Positions 38,109-46,254 are shown, numbered from the stretch's first letter. The stretch is 64,000 bases of DNA from Elysia chlorotica (GCA_003991915.1 RQTK01000079.1:157604-221603), one strand, 5' to 3'. Numbers and translations are program-made. Notes: generated by a model not told the origin, from the letters alone.

Positions 38109-41100
38109 CATCATCATCAGCACCAAGTTATGAGAGATTTCAACATTTTCTAAAATAATGTTTCAATGAGATTATGAAATTTCAAATTATATTCACTTAC
38201 GTTTTGTATGAGTTTCCGACATTGGAAATTTTGAGTATATGTACTTGCACTGAAACGAGAAACAAAATTTTGTTTAAAGTTCAATAACTTATTATTTTCA
38301 AGGGTAGCAACATATTTACAAACTGTAATTGTAACTAACTGAAAATTTAATATATAACAATTAAATATATACTTTCATATTATAATTCTAAGTTTATGGT
38401 TAAAACACAAACCTAACAATCTTTTACTGTGTACCTAAAATTTCATTTTGCAAATTATGGTCACAATAACTAAATAAGGAAATTTTACATGAGTTTCATT
38501 TTAAAAAGTGATATGATATATAATTTGGCATTGGAATCAAATATTTAGAAATACCTGTTTGCTGACAATCCCTTCTGTTCCAATATTACGAATGGCTGAG
38601 GTTTTGAAGACTCTTCCAATTTTATGACGCTGCAGAAGAGAAATTTTTTTGTCTGTTTGTTTGTTCTTAATTTCCAACATCAGCACAATACAGATCCTAA
38701 AACTTACATCTACCACACTAAGCCAGTGCGGGGATACCACGACTCCTGTCTCAGCCCGTAACATTATACCGATACCAACCCAACCAGTAGAGGATAAAAT
38801 AAGACAAATAAATGTTTGATCGATCATGAGTTTCAAACCAGAGATTTCCCCATTGGGCGACAACGCTCCAACACTTGTTCCAGTTTATCCCCAGAAAATA
38901 CATTTAGATATTGAGCAAAAGTGGTATGTTATCATTGACGTGAAATTCTAAATAAGAAGAAAGACAATTGAAACATTGAGGTTTAAATTTAATATCTTGA
39001 GTGTAACCATCTAGGTTTTTGCAATATGAAATGAAGCTTGCAGTCAATGTACATAATTCAAAATCATTGTTTTACAGCTTTCATTAGCACAGTAGGGAGC
39101 TGGAATTCCAGAGAGATCTGAAGAATATGATAAGAAACATTTATTGCTAAATTGTATTTGAAATAAGATGGTGGTCTTGCTCTTAAGGAATAATTTCACA
39201 CTCTACAGCTGTAAAAAATCTTCATATATAAAACCAAAAACAAAGTATTAATTGAGTTTTTATGCATGTTAGAACTCACAAATAACATGATTTTAATATT
39301 ACCATGTAGTAGTTTTCATCTTTATTTTCAGTGGTCTGAGTTTGCTAATCTATGAGCATCTTCAAATGGTATATTTATAGATATAAGAACAAATTAGTTA
39401 CTTTGCAGTTGCTTTTTAACTACTGTGATTTATTTAAAAGCTTGTGTCAAATAAATAGAAAATAATGTTTTAGTTTCATTCCACCAATTTGCTTTTCACA
39501 TCCAACAATGAATAAAAAATGAAACTATACAAGGAAAGTGAATATCTATTTATATAATATGCAAAATATTAACAGAGCAAAACATTTTATGTTTATTGAC
39601 AAAGATGAGGGGCAAAAAAAAATAGGATTCCACTTACTACCAACAGAAGAAGCACCATGTTACATCTTTCCACATCTCTTTTCCTTTGTTCTAAAAGTTC
39701 CTCCAAGAACGTATCTGTAAGACCTTTAACTTTCCTGGAAATGATTAAAAAATGTATAGCAATAATGAGGTCCTATTTTTTTTCTCATAATGTCTATATA
39801 TGCCTGCACAAATAACATCCAGTTTTTTTTAATCATATTTTTCTTTTCTTCAATATTTAAAGTGTTGTACACTTACACTCATTTAAGAAAAAATTAGTAT
39901 ATATTGCTACAACCTAATTAGCTTAATAGTGAAATCAAAATAAATATTAAAAAACTTCTTTGAGAAATGGGAGTTATTCAACTTAATAGATGTATTTTAA
40001 GATATGCATGTGCAATCTGTATCAGTTGGGACATTTGAATGTATGCACTGCACAGGAAAAGCTCAATATCAAGATAGTTTTCAATAAATGGATATGTAAT
40101 TCAGCTGGGTACATTGACATAAACACATGCGAGGAAAACACACTTTATCTGGGTTTGTTTGTTTTTTATCAGGAGATAATAATATTGTCTCTATCAGATG
40201 TAATATTTTCCATAACTTGTGTAATGCGAAACAGAAAAATAAGTTGGACACAGAACAGCTTTACTTTTTGTGTGATTCATGGAACCATCGAATAATGTCT
40301 CCTTGAACCATGTTACACAGGTATCGCAAGCGGCGCTCATCTGTATCTGGTAATTCATAAAGAGTTGAAAGTTTTGCAATAAATTACCATGGATATATAC
40401 TTCTTTAGCTTTGAAAAATTAAACATCAACAAACAACATTACATTAATTTAGATTAATATTACAAATACTGTTATATGCTTGGCTTTATAAAAATGTTTC
40501 AATAGAAAGAAAAAAGAAACATTTTAACCCCGGGTTGCCAACTTTAAAGGTATAGCGCTCCCACCGGACGCTGCTGGGCTCCAACATTAAGTGGTAGCTC
40601 TTCGACCCCAGCTCAACGGAGCGCCTACTGTTAGTGGGTGACTTGAGGACGACCTTAAGATGCCATCTTGTCACAGTAAATCTTGTCCTAATCACTAAGG
40701 ACTCAATATTTCTATACTAAAAATATCAACTAATCAAAAGGTGTAACTTTTCTGCTCTTGTCTGCTCCATTAGTCTTATGAGCAGGCTTTGATGTATGGT
40801 GAAGCAAAAAGGCGGACCACAAGGTGTAAAGTCGGGTTTCTTGGTATGTTTGCTTATTACTTGATTATTCTTCAATGTAATGGTGCTAACCAGTGGAGGG
40901 TATCTTTGGGTATTGAAAAATGAGTCTTTGAGCTATTTTATGGTTTAAGAACACTGAGAGCACCAAGTTATGAGAGATTTCAACATTTTCTAAAATAATG
41001 TTTCAATGAGATTATGAAATTTCAAATTATATTCACTTACGTTTTGTATGAGTTTCCGACATTGGAAATTTTGAGTATATGTACTTGCACTGAAACGAGA

Positions 41101-44100
41101 AACAAAATTTTGTTTAAAGTTCAATAACTTATTATTTTCAAGGGTAGCAACATATTTACAAACTGTAATTGTAACTAACTGAAAATTTAATATATAACAA
41201 TTAAATATATACTTTCATATTATAATTCTAAGTTTATGGTTAAAACACAAACCTAACAATCTTTTACTGTGTACCTAAAATTTCATTTTGCAAATTATGG
41301 TCACAATAACTAAATAAGGAAATTTTACATGAGTTTCATTTTAAAAAGTGATATGATATATAATTTGGCATTGGAATCAAATATTTAGAAATACCTGTTT
41401 GCTGACAATCCCTTCTGTTCCAATATTACGAATGGCTGAGGTTTTGAAGACTCTTCCAATTTTATGACGCTGCAGAAGAGAAATTTTTTTGTCTGTTTGT
41501 TTGTTCTTAATTTCCAACATCAGCACAATACAGGTCCCAAGACTTACATCTGCCACACTAAGTCAGTGCGGGGATACCATACCTCCTGTCTCAGCCCGTC
41601 ACATTAAACCGATACCAACCCAATCAGTAGAGGATAAAATCAGACAAATACATTTTTGACCGATCATGATTTTCAAACCAGAGATTTCCCCATTTCGAGA
41701 CAACGCTCCTAAACTTGTTCCAGTTTATCCCCAGAAAACACATTAAGATATTGAGCAGAAGTGGTATTTTATCATTGACGTGAAATTCTAAATAAGAAGA
41801 AAGGCAATTGAAACATTGAGGTTTAAATTTTATATCTTGAGTGTAACCATCTAGGTTTTTGCAATATGAAATGAAGCTTGCAGTCAATGTAGATAATTCA
41901 AAATCATTGTTTTATCACAGATTATGTTTTAATAAATAGACAAAACATTGTCTTTACACTATTTTATCTCACAATTGACATAGCTTTTAGACATTCACAA
42001 ATTTGTTTTAAAAATAAAACCCCTCTTTTAAACACACAGAATGAGGTGTTGCTTGATACTACGTCCATACCACAGGATGCTTGCCAAGTTCTGTGTCAAT
42101 AAAAAACTGTTTCACATGTAACCTCTCTGTGACTGTGGATCAAAAATATTGTTTGATTGATTTTTTTAAAAAAAGGTTGTTTGCAGAAAAATTATATACA
42201 TTTGTTGTCCCAAATAAGTAAATCGTGAAAAGGGATATCAAAAGATTTTTGAAACAAAGAGTATGAAAAGGGAACAAAGTGTATTCCTTTATCAAGTTCA
42301 GAATCAAATCTCAAAATGTATAATCTAAGAAAAATATAGTCATCATTCACTTTCATTTCTTGCAAGGATGATTTATTGGTCTCATTAAGTGAGCATCTCT
42401 GCAATAATTAACAAATACCTGTGACAAGTCTGCCATCCAGTTCCCAGATAAGAGGTAAACAATCTATGACATGTATTCGATCTGAAAATAAACATAAACA
42501 ACAATTAGCTATACAGCGTTATGAAAAGATTATCCATATAAAAGGGAAATATAAACTAAAATAGATAAACACATAACAAATGGTCAAGCATAATGTTATA
42601 TCATAATTATTTCGATTTAATTTGTTTATTTTGTGTCTTATTTTTATGATTCTGTTGTCATGACATAATTATCAAGTGGAACACAGCTGGGAACGAGTGA
42701 TCTGACACGTATATATACTCTTTGTATCTGTACAGGTTCAGCAAGATAACAAAATGATTATTGACTCACAGTACGGGTCTTGGTCAAGCTTCGGATTGCC
42801 ATGAAGACTGATGCTGAGAAAGTGAGCATGACGTATGTGTTCTAAATCCCTCCACTGCAGGTTATTGTTAGTAAGTATGACAGTGCCGAGGGCCAAATAC
42901 CTTGACAAGGCATTTAGTACAGCTATCTAATGATCAAAGAATATAAGAAAAGAATTGAGATTTTATGATTGATAACAATTAGCATATGGTGCCAAAATAT
43001 TGAATTATCAGAACAGGTTTTAGAGACGGATTTGTTTAGCACAAATATGTGTTTCTACAAAAATGAAGCACAATTGTAAAACAATTTTAGACTATAAAAT
43101 AGTCATTTGGAAGACAGTATACAACATTATTTATGCTCTACGAACAGTATTAAGAAAACTTATTTTACAGCAGCAAGATCTTTTGAGAACGTTAAGAATT
43201 ATAATTTATAAAAAAATTGTCCAGCCTGTAGAGAGTTATAGTCGATTATCAATTTTATGAAAACTTATTTCTCTCTTGCATTTCATCTTTTAGTGATGTG
43301 TTTCTAGAAAAGACTATGAAACCTTGTTTTGGAAATCTAACATTTTTTCCTAAGATAAGGTAAGAGGTTTACAATTTATAGCATTTTTCAATAGACCAAA
43401 GACATGAATTTAAGTTCTATCGTTTCATTCAACAAAACTGTTTTTCAACCTACCTGGTTGTCACTGACATCAAGGTACCAGAGCTGCTTGAGGTTTTCCA
43501 AGCCCTCATCAGCTCCCAACTTGTTCTTTGAAGCAATCAGCCATTTCAGGGATTCACAGGAGTCTAACTTTTCAATCTTAACTAAAAGAAATAAATTTTA
43601 TAAAGAGATTATCATATCTATAAGTCAAGTAAACATAAGTTCTGACAAAATTAAAAAATTGAGCTATAGACTCTCACATCAGTAGTCAGAGTACAATGAG
43701 TTGTAAAGAAAAGTAATCTTTCTCTCTCCAAGTTAAACATTTGCTAGGTTCAAAAGGAAAATTCCATAGGGGTGGCGTTATGAAGAGGGATGTTTGGCTG
43801 GTCATATTTTACTATTAACCAACCAGTAGGACGAAAAATGACAGCAGGAATCAAACCAGCAACCTTCTCATTGGATGCTGCGTGCTCTACCCTTGAACCA
43901 CCACACCCCAGAGACAGACTGACAGGTATACAAACAGAAAGTTGTAGAGACAGCAGCGTTTCAGATTATGAAAAAGGGGGGGGGGGGGGGGGGAATAGTA
44001 CAAACCGCAAATTTACTATAGCTGGTTGGCTTGGTACCGGTATAATGTGATCGTCCCGAGTTTGAATCCTGGCTGTTGCGTTCCCTACTGGTTGGGTCGG

Positions 44101-46254
44101 TGTCAGTATAATGTGACCGGCTGAGACAGGAGTCATGGTATCCCCGCCCTGTCCTGTGTGTGGCAGCACATAAAATTGTCAAACGTCCGTCTTGGGGCCC
44201 CTCCACAATATAGCCTATATAGTGCTGCTGTTGGACATTAAACCAACTCAACAACAACTGGTATCCCATCACTGTTTCATGTGTGCTCGTAAGTAAAACT
44301 GTTCGACGTTAGCCTTGGTACGTATAGGATCCTTGGCAGAGCTCATTTCCTACAAACAAGAGTTGAGTTGTTTTAACGTCCAACATCAACACTATATAGG
44401 CAATGTTGTGGACGGGCCCCTAGACCTACGTCTGACAATTTTATGTGCTGCCAGACACGAGACAGGGCGGGGATACCATGACTCCTGTCTCAGCCAGTCA
44501 CATAAAACTGACACCAACCCAACAAGTAGGGAGCGAAATCGCCAGGGTCGAACTACTGACTTTTTGCGTCGGAAGCCGATGTTCTACCCCAGGGCCACAG
44601 CGCCCCCCCGAGGGACAGAGAGGTAGCGGGGGAAAAAAATGAGAGAAAAAGAGAGACAGAGAGAAGACAGACAGAGTCAGAGAGATTGTTGTAAATTTGG
44701 CTATGTTTGTCAGTCATATACTATAGCAGCTTTTCATTAAAAGTGGGGATAAAATTCAGCTGTTCACATTCTCTTGTGGAACTCCTTGACCAGATGTCTG
44801 TACACTAACACTCCCAGATGCCTTAAGTCAACTAACAAAGTAATGACAGAATAAAGATTTCTTCAATCCTCCCCGTTAACAATTCTCTTCTCCTCTTTTA
44901 CGCATTTCTTGCTGCATTTATACTTATCAGGCAACAATTCCTGATCGTGCCAGAAAACTATGGTAATAAGTAATGCTCTGGATAATTCAAAAGAATTAAA
45001 AGATCTAGAGATTTTTGTTCGTTTCCAACCTTCTTTATTACTGTGAGCGGGTTCTTTGATAGAAAAGTAAAGAGGAAAAAAATATTTTTAATGGATAATG
45101 GATTTTAAAGCATCATGTTCTTAGAAGGAGACCAATTAAGGCTACATACAAATCATAAGCTATTCGTGCTGTTGATTGTTGCATTTTCTTTCTAGCTTAG
45201 ATGTTATTGCGACAATTTCAAGTTTTACTGAGCAGAAATTACTGGTGAAAGGGCTGTTATTCTGAAATTTGGACAATGTAGATTTACCTGGGCATGTGTG
45301 TTCACAAAAACATAATAATTCAACTCTGCAAGATGATAACTGACAAAACTTTAAAAAAAAACCACACAAACACACAAAAAAACAACCACTATCGATAGAG
45401 GAAAAGATAAAAGGGAGAATCATGGCATTTAAAAAAATGGGTACTAAAATGTTAATGTCTTCATCCGTTTATAGTTAGAAACAATTCTTTATTTTGCAGC
45501 TATACATCTTTTTTTGCTGTTGTTGCTGTTTTTATTTTTAATTCTTTGTCAACAGATAAGATGGGATAACAGGAAGTGATCATGTTTACACATAGCAACC
45601 AACACCAACCTAGTTCTAAATTTGATAAATCCAAGAATTCCACGTCCTGAAGACTTTGTTTCTTGCACCGAGCCCGCAGGATCTGAAAATATAAACATAT
45701 GAGTTTTAATCAAAGCAGTCGATCTTTATTAAAAAGTTAACAACTTTAAGACAAAGGCCTACCTCTTTCTTGAGCCTCATGATGTTTCGTTGAGAGGTGC
45801 TCTACGGTTTGTAAAGAGATTATCACAGTTATCTTCCTTGATGTCAAGAAAATGGTGTTGGGAAAGGAAGTGAATAAAGAACCATACGGTTTCGATTAAA
45901 TTTATAGGCTTCCAAAAATGACAAGCAAAGTAACCCAATAAACAAAAATGTGTCCAAGTTAGCTTTATTATCGAAGACATCGCGCTGCGCGACTATTATT
46001 TTGAAACAATAAATAGCATTTATAATTATGCTCTTTCATCGTATATGAGGAAAAAAAATAATAACTCTAAAATAACAGTTTACATTCTTGCTGTGTTGGC
46101 TGACCCTGTGGGCTGAAAAATAATATGCCCTGTTTGTGCGAAAAATTAATTGGAAAAAAATCACAGTTACCCTTAGTGTGCGAACTCTGTTTAATTCGTT
46201 TAATTCGGTGGCTGGGTCATAAGTAGATCGTCGAGGTAGCTTTCGACTCGTCAT
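21457..46254 (-). CDS. LRR-domain protein, 21 exons found (736 aa read, C-terminus open)
   Basis: Exons in order: 46171-46254, 45763-45801, 45610-45682, 43454-43581, 42770-42926, 42419-42481, 42071-42132, 41395-41469, 41041-41089, 40265-40346, 39638-39734, 37232-37350, 36595-36686, 35915-36003, 34861-34986, 33648-33815, 31501-31567, 30914-31040, 26473-26581, 24141-24330, 21457-21668. Every junction is GT-AG and phases add to one open frame. Residues about 50-185 are SDS22-like leucine-rich repeats (VEFLDLSNLEL, LWYLDVSDNQ) closed by an LRR-cap-like stretch (RIHVIDCLPLIWELDGR). Residues about 186-500 look helical and I do not recognise them. Residues about 560-736 are low-complexity, rich in Ser/Thr/Pro/Lys and probably disordered. 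No signal peptide or membrane segment is seen. Similar LRR heads occur in ciliary and centrosomal proteins, but a role here is speculation. The likely start is ATG 46254; an in-frame ATG at 46386 has a better context. Confidence 0.85.
22531..22608 (+). repeat. tRNA-derived SINE head
   Basis: An A-box-like 'agatagctcagtc' and a B-box-like 'gggttcaaatctt' with tRNA-like spacing. It lies in an LRR-gene intron on the opposite strand. Pairing is too imperfect for a functional tRNA call. Confidence 0.5.
24141..24330 (-). CDS. LRR gene exon 20
   Basis: Acceptor 'tttgtcatcag', donor AAAG|gtaatc; 63 codons plus one base. It encodes a Lys/Ser-rich, probably disordered segment (VAQKKRIVSAPAASSVK). Confidence 0.85.
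25435..25555 (-). repeat. Degenerate tRNA-derived repeat
   Basis: On the plus strand it contains 'aaccaaccagtaggggac', the block shared by the SINE family at 28504 and 44361. 'cctcaaactaggcacttaat' and 'acttgagccaactatct' follow, resembling a degraded tRNA-like head. Edges are approximate. Confidence 0.4.
26473..26581 (-). CDS. LRR gene exon 19
   Basis: Acceptor 'ttttttttctag', donor AAG|gttgta. It encodes 'YTIHSTETSQMISARATP' and an acidic end (AEEEEK), and ends in phase 0. Confidence 0.85.
26993..27145 (-). repeat. tRNA-derived SINE, second family
   Basis: On the minus strand 'atggtggagtagttaacaca' is followed by 'tccctggttcaacccctcta', which has a B-box-like core. A 'cccaccagtag' block lies further along. 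It sits in LRR intron 18. Confidence 0.5.
27548..27616. repeat. (AAT)n microsatellite
   Basis: A trinucleotide run with one interruption near the 3' end. Confidence 0.95.
28504..28761 (-). repeat. tRNA-derived SINE, near full length
   Basis: On the minus strand the order is: head with 'gggtagaacatcggcttctg', B-box-like 'gattcgactctcg', body 'ctactggttgggtcagtgtc', and tail 'gttagacgttaaaccaacca'. It matches the copies at 32328 and 44361 across its length. Confidence 0.85.
29119..29146. repeat. Perfect 28-bp palindrome next to an assembly gap
   Basis: Each 14-base arm reads tggcgtgctacacc and its exact reverse complement, with no spacer. It sits in a GC-rich patch (about 29105-29201) that ends directly in the N run. 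Confidence 0.95.
29202..29315. other. Assembly gap (114 N)
   Basis: A run of N. The sequence to its right is pure (GAA)n, so the gap probably reflects collapse at a microsatellite. Its length may be nominal. Confidence 1.
29316..29402. repeat. (GAA)n microsatellite
   Basis: A perfect GAA run of about 29 units abutting the gap. It lies in the large LRR intron 18. Confidence 0.97.
30914..31040 (-). CDS. LRR gene exon 18
   Basis: Acceptor 'cctttgccag', donor ACAA|gtatgt. It encodes 'EAHFAYVDLKALCYARDIG' followed by 'MWRPAKTIGD'. It enters with one carried base and leaves in phase 2. Confidence 0.87.
31501..31567 (-). CDS. LRR gene exon 17
   Basis: Acceptor 'ttgttttatag', donor CCCG|gtatgg. 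It encodes 'VVGELASLLEGDIAMVKID', and joins exon 16 in phase 0 only if exon 16 uses its CAG|gttcac donor. Confidence 0.85.
31734..31792. repeat. Direct repeat flanking the KLHL12-like fragment, left copy
   Basis: A segment of about 59 bp, from 'cataag' plus an A-run to 'tcaattttacttt', recurs at 32896-32954 with about one mismatch (offset 1162). The unique core 'catctcaaatgcaattgctt' is identical in both. Confidence 0.9.
32063..32169 (+). CDS. KLHL12-like kelch exon A (partial gene fragment)
   Basis: Acceptor 'ctatttccacag', donor CCA|gtgagt. It encodes the first kelch blade: 'LVVLGGFGTHQNLVDTVESF' then 'DTWTKLP'. The GGFG motif and the D-x-V-E/W spacing are those of KLHL12 blade 1. KLHL12 is a BTB-kelch substrate adaptor of the Cullin-3 ubiquitin ligase. 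No stop or frameshift interrupts it. It lies antisense in the intron between LRR exons 16 and 17, and no BTB or BACK exon is found upstream in the window. Confidence 0.85.
32328..32573 (+). repeat. tRNA-derived SINE, full-length reference copy
   Basis: The head 'gtggtccaggggtagaacat', B-box-like 'cgagttcgaatcctgg', body 'ctactggttgggtcggtgtc' and tail 'ttggacgttaaaccaaccca' are all present. It lies in the intron between the two kelch exons and ends only about 27 bp before the second exon's acceptor. Confidence 0.88.
32600..32792 (+). CDS. KLHL12-like kelch exon B (partial gene fragment)
   Basis: Acceptor 'ttccccttcag', donor AAAG|gtcagc; it joins exon A in phase 0. It encodes 'NLSRKRRYVSAASVANKLYV', 'VGGYDGQARLSLVEKLDFT' and ends in 'RRGLAGICVYKG', which is blade 2 and the start of blade 3. 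The RKRRYV, GGYDG-x-xRLSxVE and RRGLAG motifs match KLHL12 and set it apart from most other kelch proteins. The exon is much more GC-rich than its surroundings. No exon for the remaining blades is seen downstream. Confidence 0.87.
32896..32954. repeat. Direct repeat flanking the KLHL12-like fragment, right copy
   Basis: Partner of 31734-31792. Together the two copies bracket both kelch exons and the SINE. Confidence 0.9.
33648..33815 (-). CDS. LRR gene exon 16
   Basis: Read as 56 codons with acceptor 'ctctggattcaag' and donor CAG|gttcac. It is Pro-rich ('NLEPPILNPIREAAKPKP'). A stronger-looking donor (CCA|gtaagg at 33671) would leave phase 1 and put a stop in exon 17, so I chose the weaker donor. 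Confidence 0.78.
33823..33899. repeat. Two-copy 40-bp tandem duplication
   Basis: The segment 'aaaaatatgcatcagaagta' with its flanks is repeated in direct tandem, just 5' (in transcript sense) of exon 16, so it lies close to that exon's acceptor. Confidence 0.85.
34861..34986 (-). CDS. LRR gene exon 15
   Basis: Acceptor 'ctttttacag', donor GCT|gtaagt; 42 codons in phase 0. It encodes 'LNVIHKIVADNVLSAITKRL' and a following 'DNLAPKMTHIPIGDRY'. Confidence 0.88.
35612..35690 (+). repeat. Possible tRNA-derived fragment
   Basis: 'gagtgacaagacgatttggt' is followed by a B-box-like 'cgagggttctaatttc'. Weak and short. Confidence 0.3.
35723..35790. repeat. (GTG)n(GTA)n compound microsatellite
   Basis: GTG units pass directly into GTA units. 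Confidence 0.95.
35915..36003 (-). CDS. LRR gene exon 14
   Basis: The acceptor is 'cttttatctag' and the donor GTT|gtgagt. It encodes 'GIMDLVNTAVGDQTVLERAL' and 'DKLVESQNQV', a predicted helical segment. Confidence 0.88.
36595..36686 (-). CDS. LRR gene exon 13
   Basis: The acceptor is 'gtctttctaatcag' and the donor AATG|gtgaga. It encodes 'NADYMALMASEVVSLMLQVP' then 'KFFEFLITDN'. The hydrophobic stretch is amphipathic rather than a clear membrane span. Confidence 0.88.
37232..37350 (-). CDS. LRR gene exon 12
   Basis: Acceptor 'aaattttcag', donor CCAT|gtaagt. It encodes 'YPQLFMCLYFNVARLTHISQ'. It is open only when entered in phase 0, which fits exon 11 directly and not the duplicated exon pair at 38.2-38.6 kb. 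Confidence 0.88.
37893..38118. repeat. (ATT)n/(ATC)n compound microsatellite
   Basis: ATT-, ATC- and mixed CGTC-type units run up to the left breakpoint of the 956-bp duplication. Poly-Ile/Met frames here are artefacts. Confidence 0.95.
38201..38249 (-). pseudogene. Duplicate of LRR exon 9 (out of frame in context)
   Basis: Identical to 41041-41089 including splice sites (acceptor 'gtttctcgtttcag', donor AAAAC|gtaagt). At 49 nt, its inclusion after exon 11 or after the exon 8 duplicate shifts the frame and makes exon 12 read CCA TAA, a stop. Confidence 0.8.
38555..38629 (-). pseudogene. Duplicate of LRR exon 8 (could add 25 residues in frame)
   Basis: Identical to 41395-41469 including splice sites. 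Since it is 75 nt in phase 0, splicing it alone between exons 11 and 12 would keep frame. Splicing it with its partner at 38201 would not. Whether it is used cannot be told from DNA. Confidence 0.75.
38670..38788 (-). repeat. SINE remnant inside duplication copy 1
   Basis: Minus-strand blocks corresponding to the SINE tail and body ('gtgctgatgttggaaatta', 'ctactggttgggttgg'-like) are recognisable. The equivalent in copy 2 is at 41510-41628. It lies where sequence divergence between the two copies begins. Confidence 0.65.
39638..39734 (-). CDS. LRR gene exon 11
   Basis: The acceptor is 'aatcatttccag' and the donor GTA|gtaagt. It encodes 'GLTDTFLEELLEQRKRDVER' then 'CNMVLLLLV', a charged helix. 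It ends in phase 0. Confidence 0.87.
40265..40346 (-). CDS. LRR gene exon 10
   Basis: The acceptor is 'ttatgaattaccag' and the donor AAAAA|gtaaag. It encodes 'TDERRLRYLCNMVQGDIIRW'. It is compatible only with an exon 9 ending in phase 1. Confidence 0.88.
41041..41089 (-). CDS. LRR gene exon 9
   Basis: Acceptor 'gtttctcgtttcag', donor AAAAC|gtaagt. It encodes 'CKYIYSKFPMSETHTK' and joins exon 10 through His (C+AT). Confidence 0.86.
41395..41469 (-). CDS. LRR gene exon 8
   Basis: Acceptor 'ctcttctgcag', donor CAG|gtattt; 25 codons, phase 0. It encodes 'RHKIGRVFKTSAIRNIGTEG' then 'IVSKQ'. Confidence 0.87.
42071..42132 (-). CDS. LRR gene exon 7
   Basis: Acceptor 'ttttgatccacag', donor GTG|gtatgg. 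It encodes 'TERLHVKQFFIDTELGKHPV', the stretch that follows the LRR cap. Without it exon 8 would enter with a stop, so it is required. Confidence 0.83.
42419..42481 (-). CDS. LRR gene exon 6
   Basis: Acceptor 'gtttattttcag', donor ACAG|gtattt. It encodes 'RIHVIDCLPLIWELDGRLVT', the LRR-cap-like motif that normally closes SDS22-type repeats. Confidence 0.9.
42770..42926 (-). CDS. LRR gene exon 5
   Basis: Acceptor 'tctttgatcattag', donor ACT|gtgagt. It encodes LRR sequence including 'LGTVILTNNNLQWRDLEHI' and 'LSISLHGNPKLDQDP'. Confidence 0.9.
43454..43581 (-). CDS. LRR gene exon 4
   Basis: Acceptor 'tatttcttttag', donor CAG|gtaggt. It encodes 'CESLKWLIASKNKLGADEGL' and 'LKQLWYLDVSDNQ', two leucine-rich repeats. 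Confidence 0.92.
43772..43912 (-). repeat. tRNA-derived SINE, third family
   Basis: On the minus strand 'ggtggttcaagggtagagca' (A-box-like) is followed by 'gttgctggtttgattcctg' (B-box-like), and an 'ctactggttggttaat' block follows. It lies in LRR intron 3. Confidence 0.6.
44050..44256 (+). repeat. tRNA-derived SINE, 5'-truncated
   Basis: It starts near the B-box-like 'gagtttgaatcctgg' and continues through the body to the tail 'ttggacattaaaccaactca'. It is very similar to the copy at 32328. Confidence 0.85.
44361..44609 (-). repeat. tRNA-derived SINE, inverted relative to its neighbour
   Basis: On the minus strand it has head, body and tail as in the reference copy. The B-box is degenerate ('tagttcgaccctgg'). 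About 105 bp separate it from the plus-strand copy at 44050. Confidence 0.85.
45610..45682 (-). CDS. LRR gene exon 3
   Basis: Acceptor 'gtttatattttcag', donor CTAG|gttggt. It encodes 'ILRARCKKQSLQDVEFLDLS', the entry into the LRR domain. Confidence 0.9.
45763..45801 (-). CDS. LRR gene exon 2
   Basis: A 13-codon exon with acceptor 'acaaaccgtag' and donor GAG|gtaggc. It encodes 'STSQRNIMRLKKE'. It contains an ATG at 45780 that could itself be a start if exon 1 is not used. Confidence 0.75.
46171..46254 (-). CDS. LRR gene exon 1 (start exon)
   Basis: The donor is AGG|gtaact. It encodes 'MTSRKLPRRSTYDPATELNE' and 'LNRVRTLR' and joins exon 2 in phase 0. The frame stays open upstream to an ATG at 46386, which has A at -3, whereas the ATG at 46254 has C at -3. 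I report the shorter start because its sequence looks more protein-like; this is uncertain. Confidence 0.65.

Larger units (their letters stand above)
38119..39074. repeat. 956-bp direct duplication, copy 1 (downstream in the LRR gene)
   Basis: Aligns to 40959-41914 with a constant 2840-bp offset and no indel. Positions 38119-38693 are identical to the partner. From 38694 to 39074 there are 28 substitutions. It contains extra copies of LRR exons 8 and 9 and a SINE remnant. Confidence 0.97.
40959..41914. repeat. 956-bp direct duplication, copy 2 (in-frame copy)
   Basis: Partner of 38119-39074. This copy supplies LRR exons 8 and 9 in the open reading frame. Confidence 0.97.
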
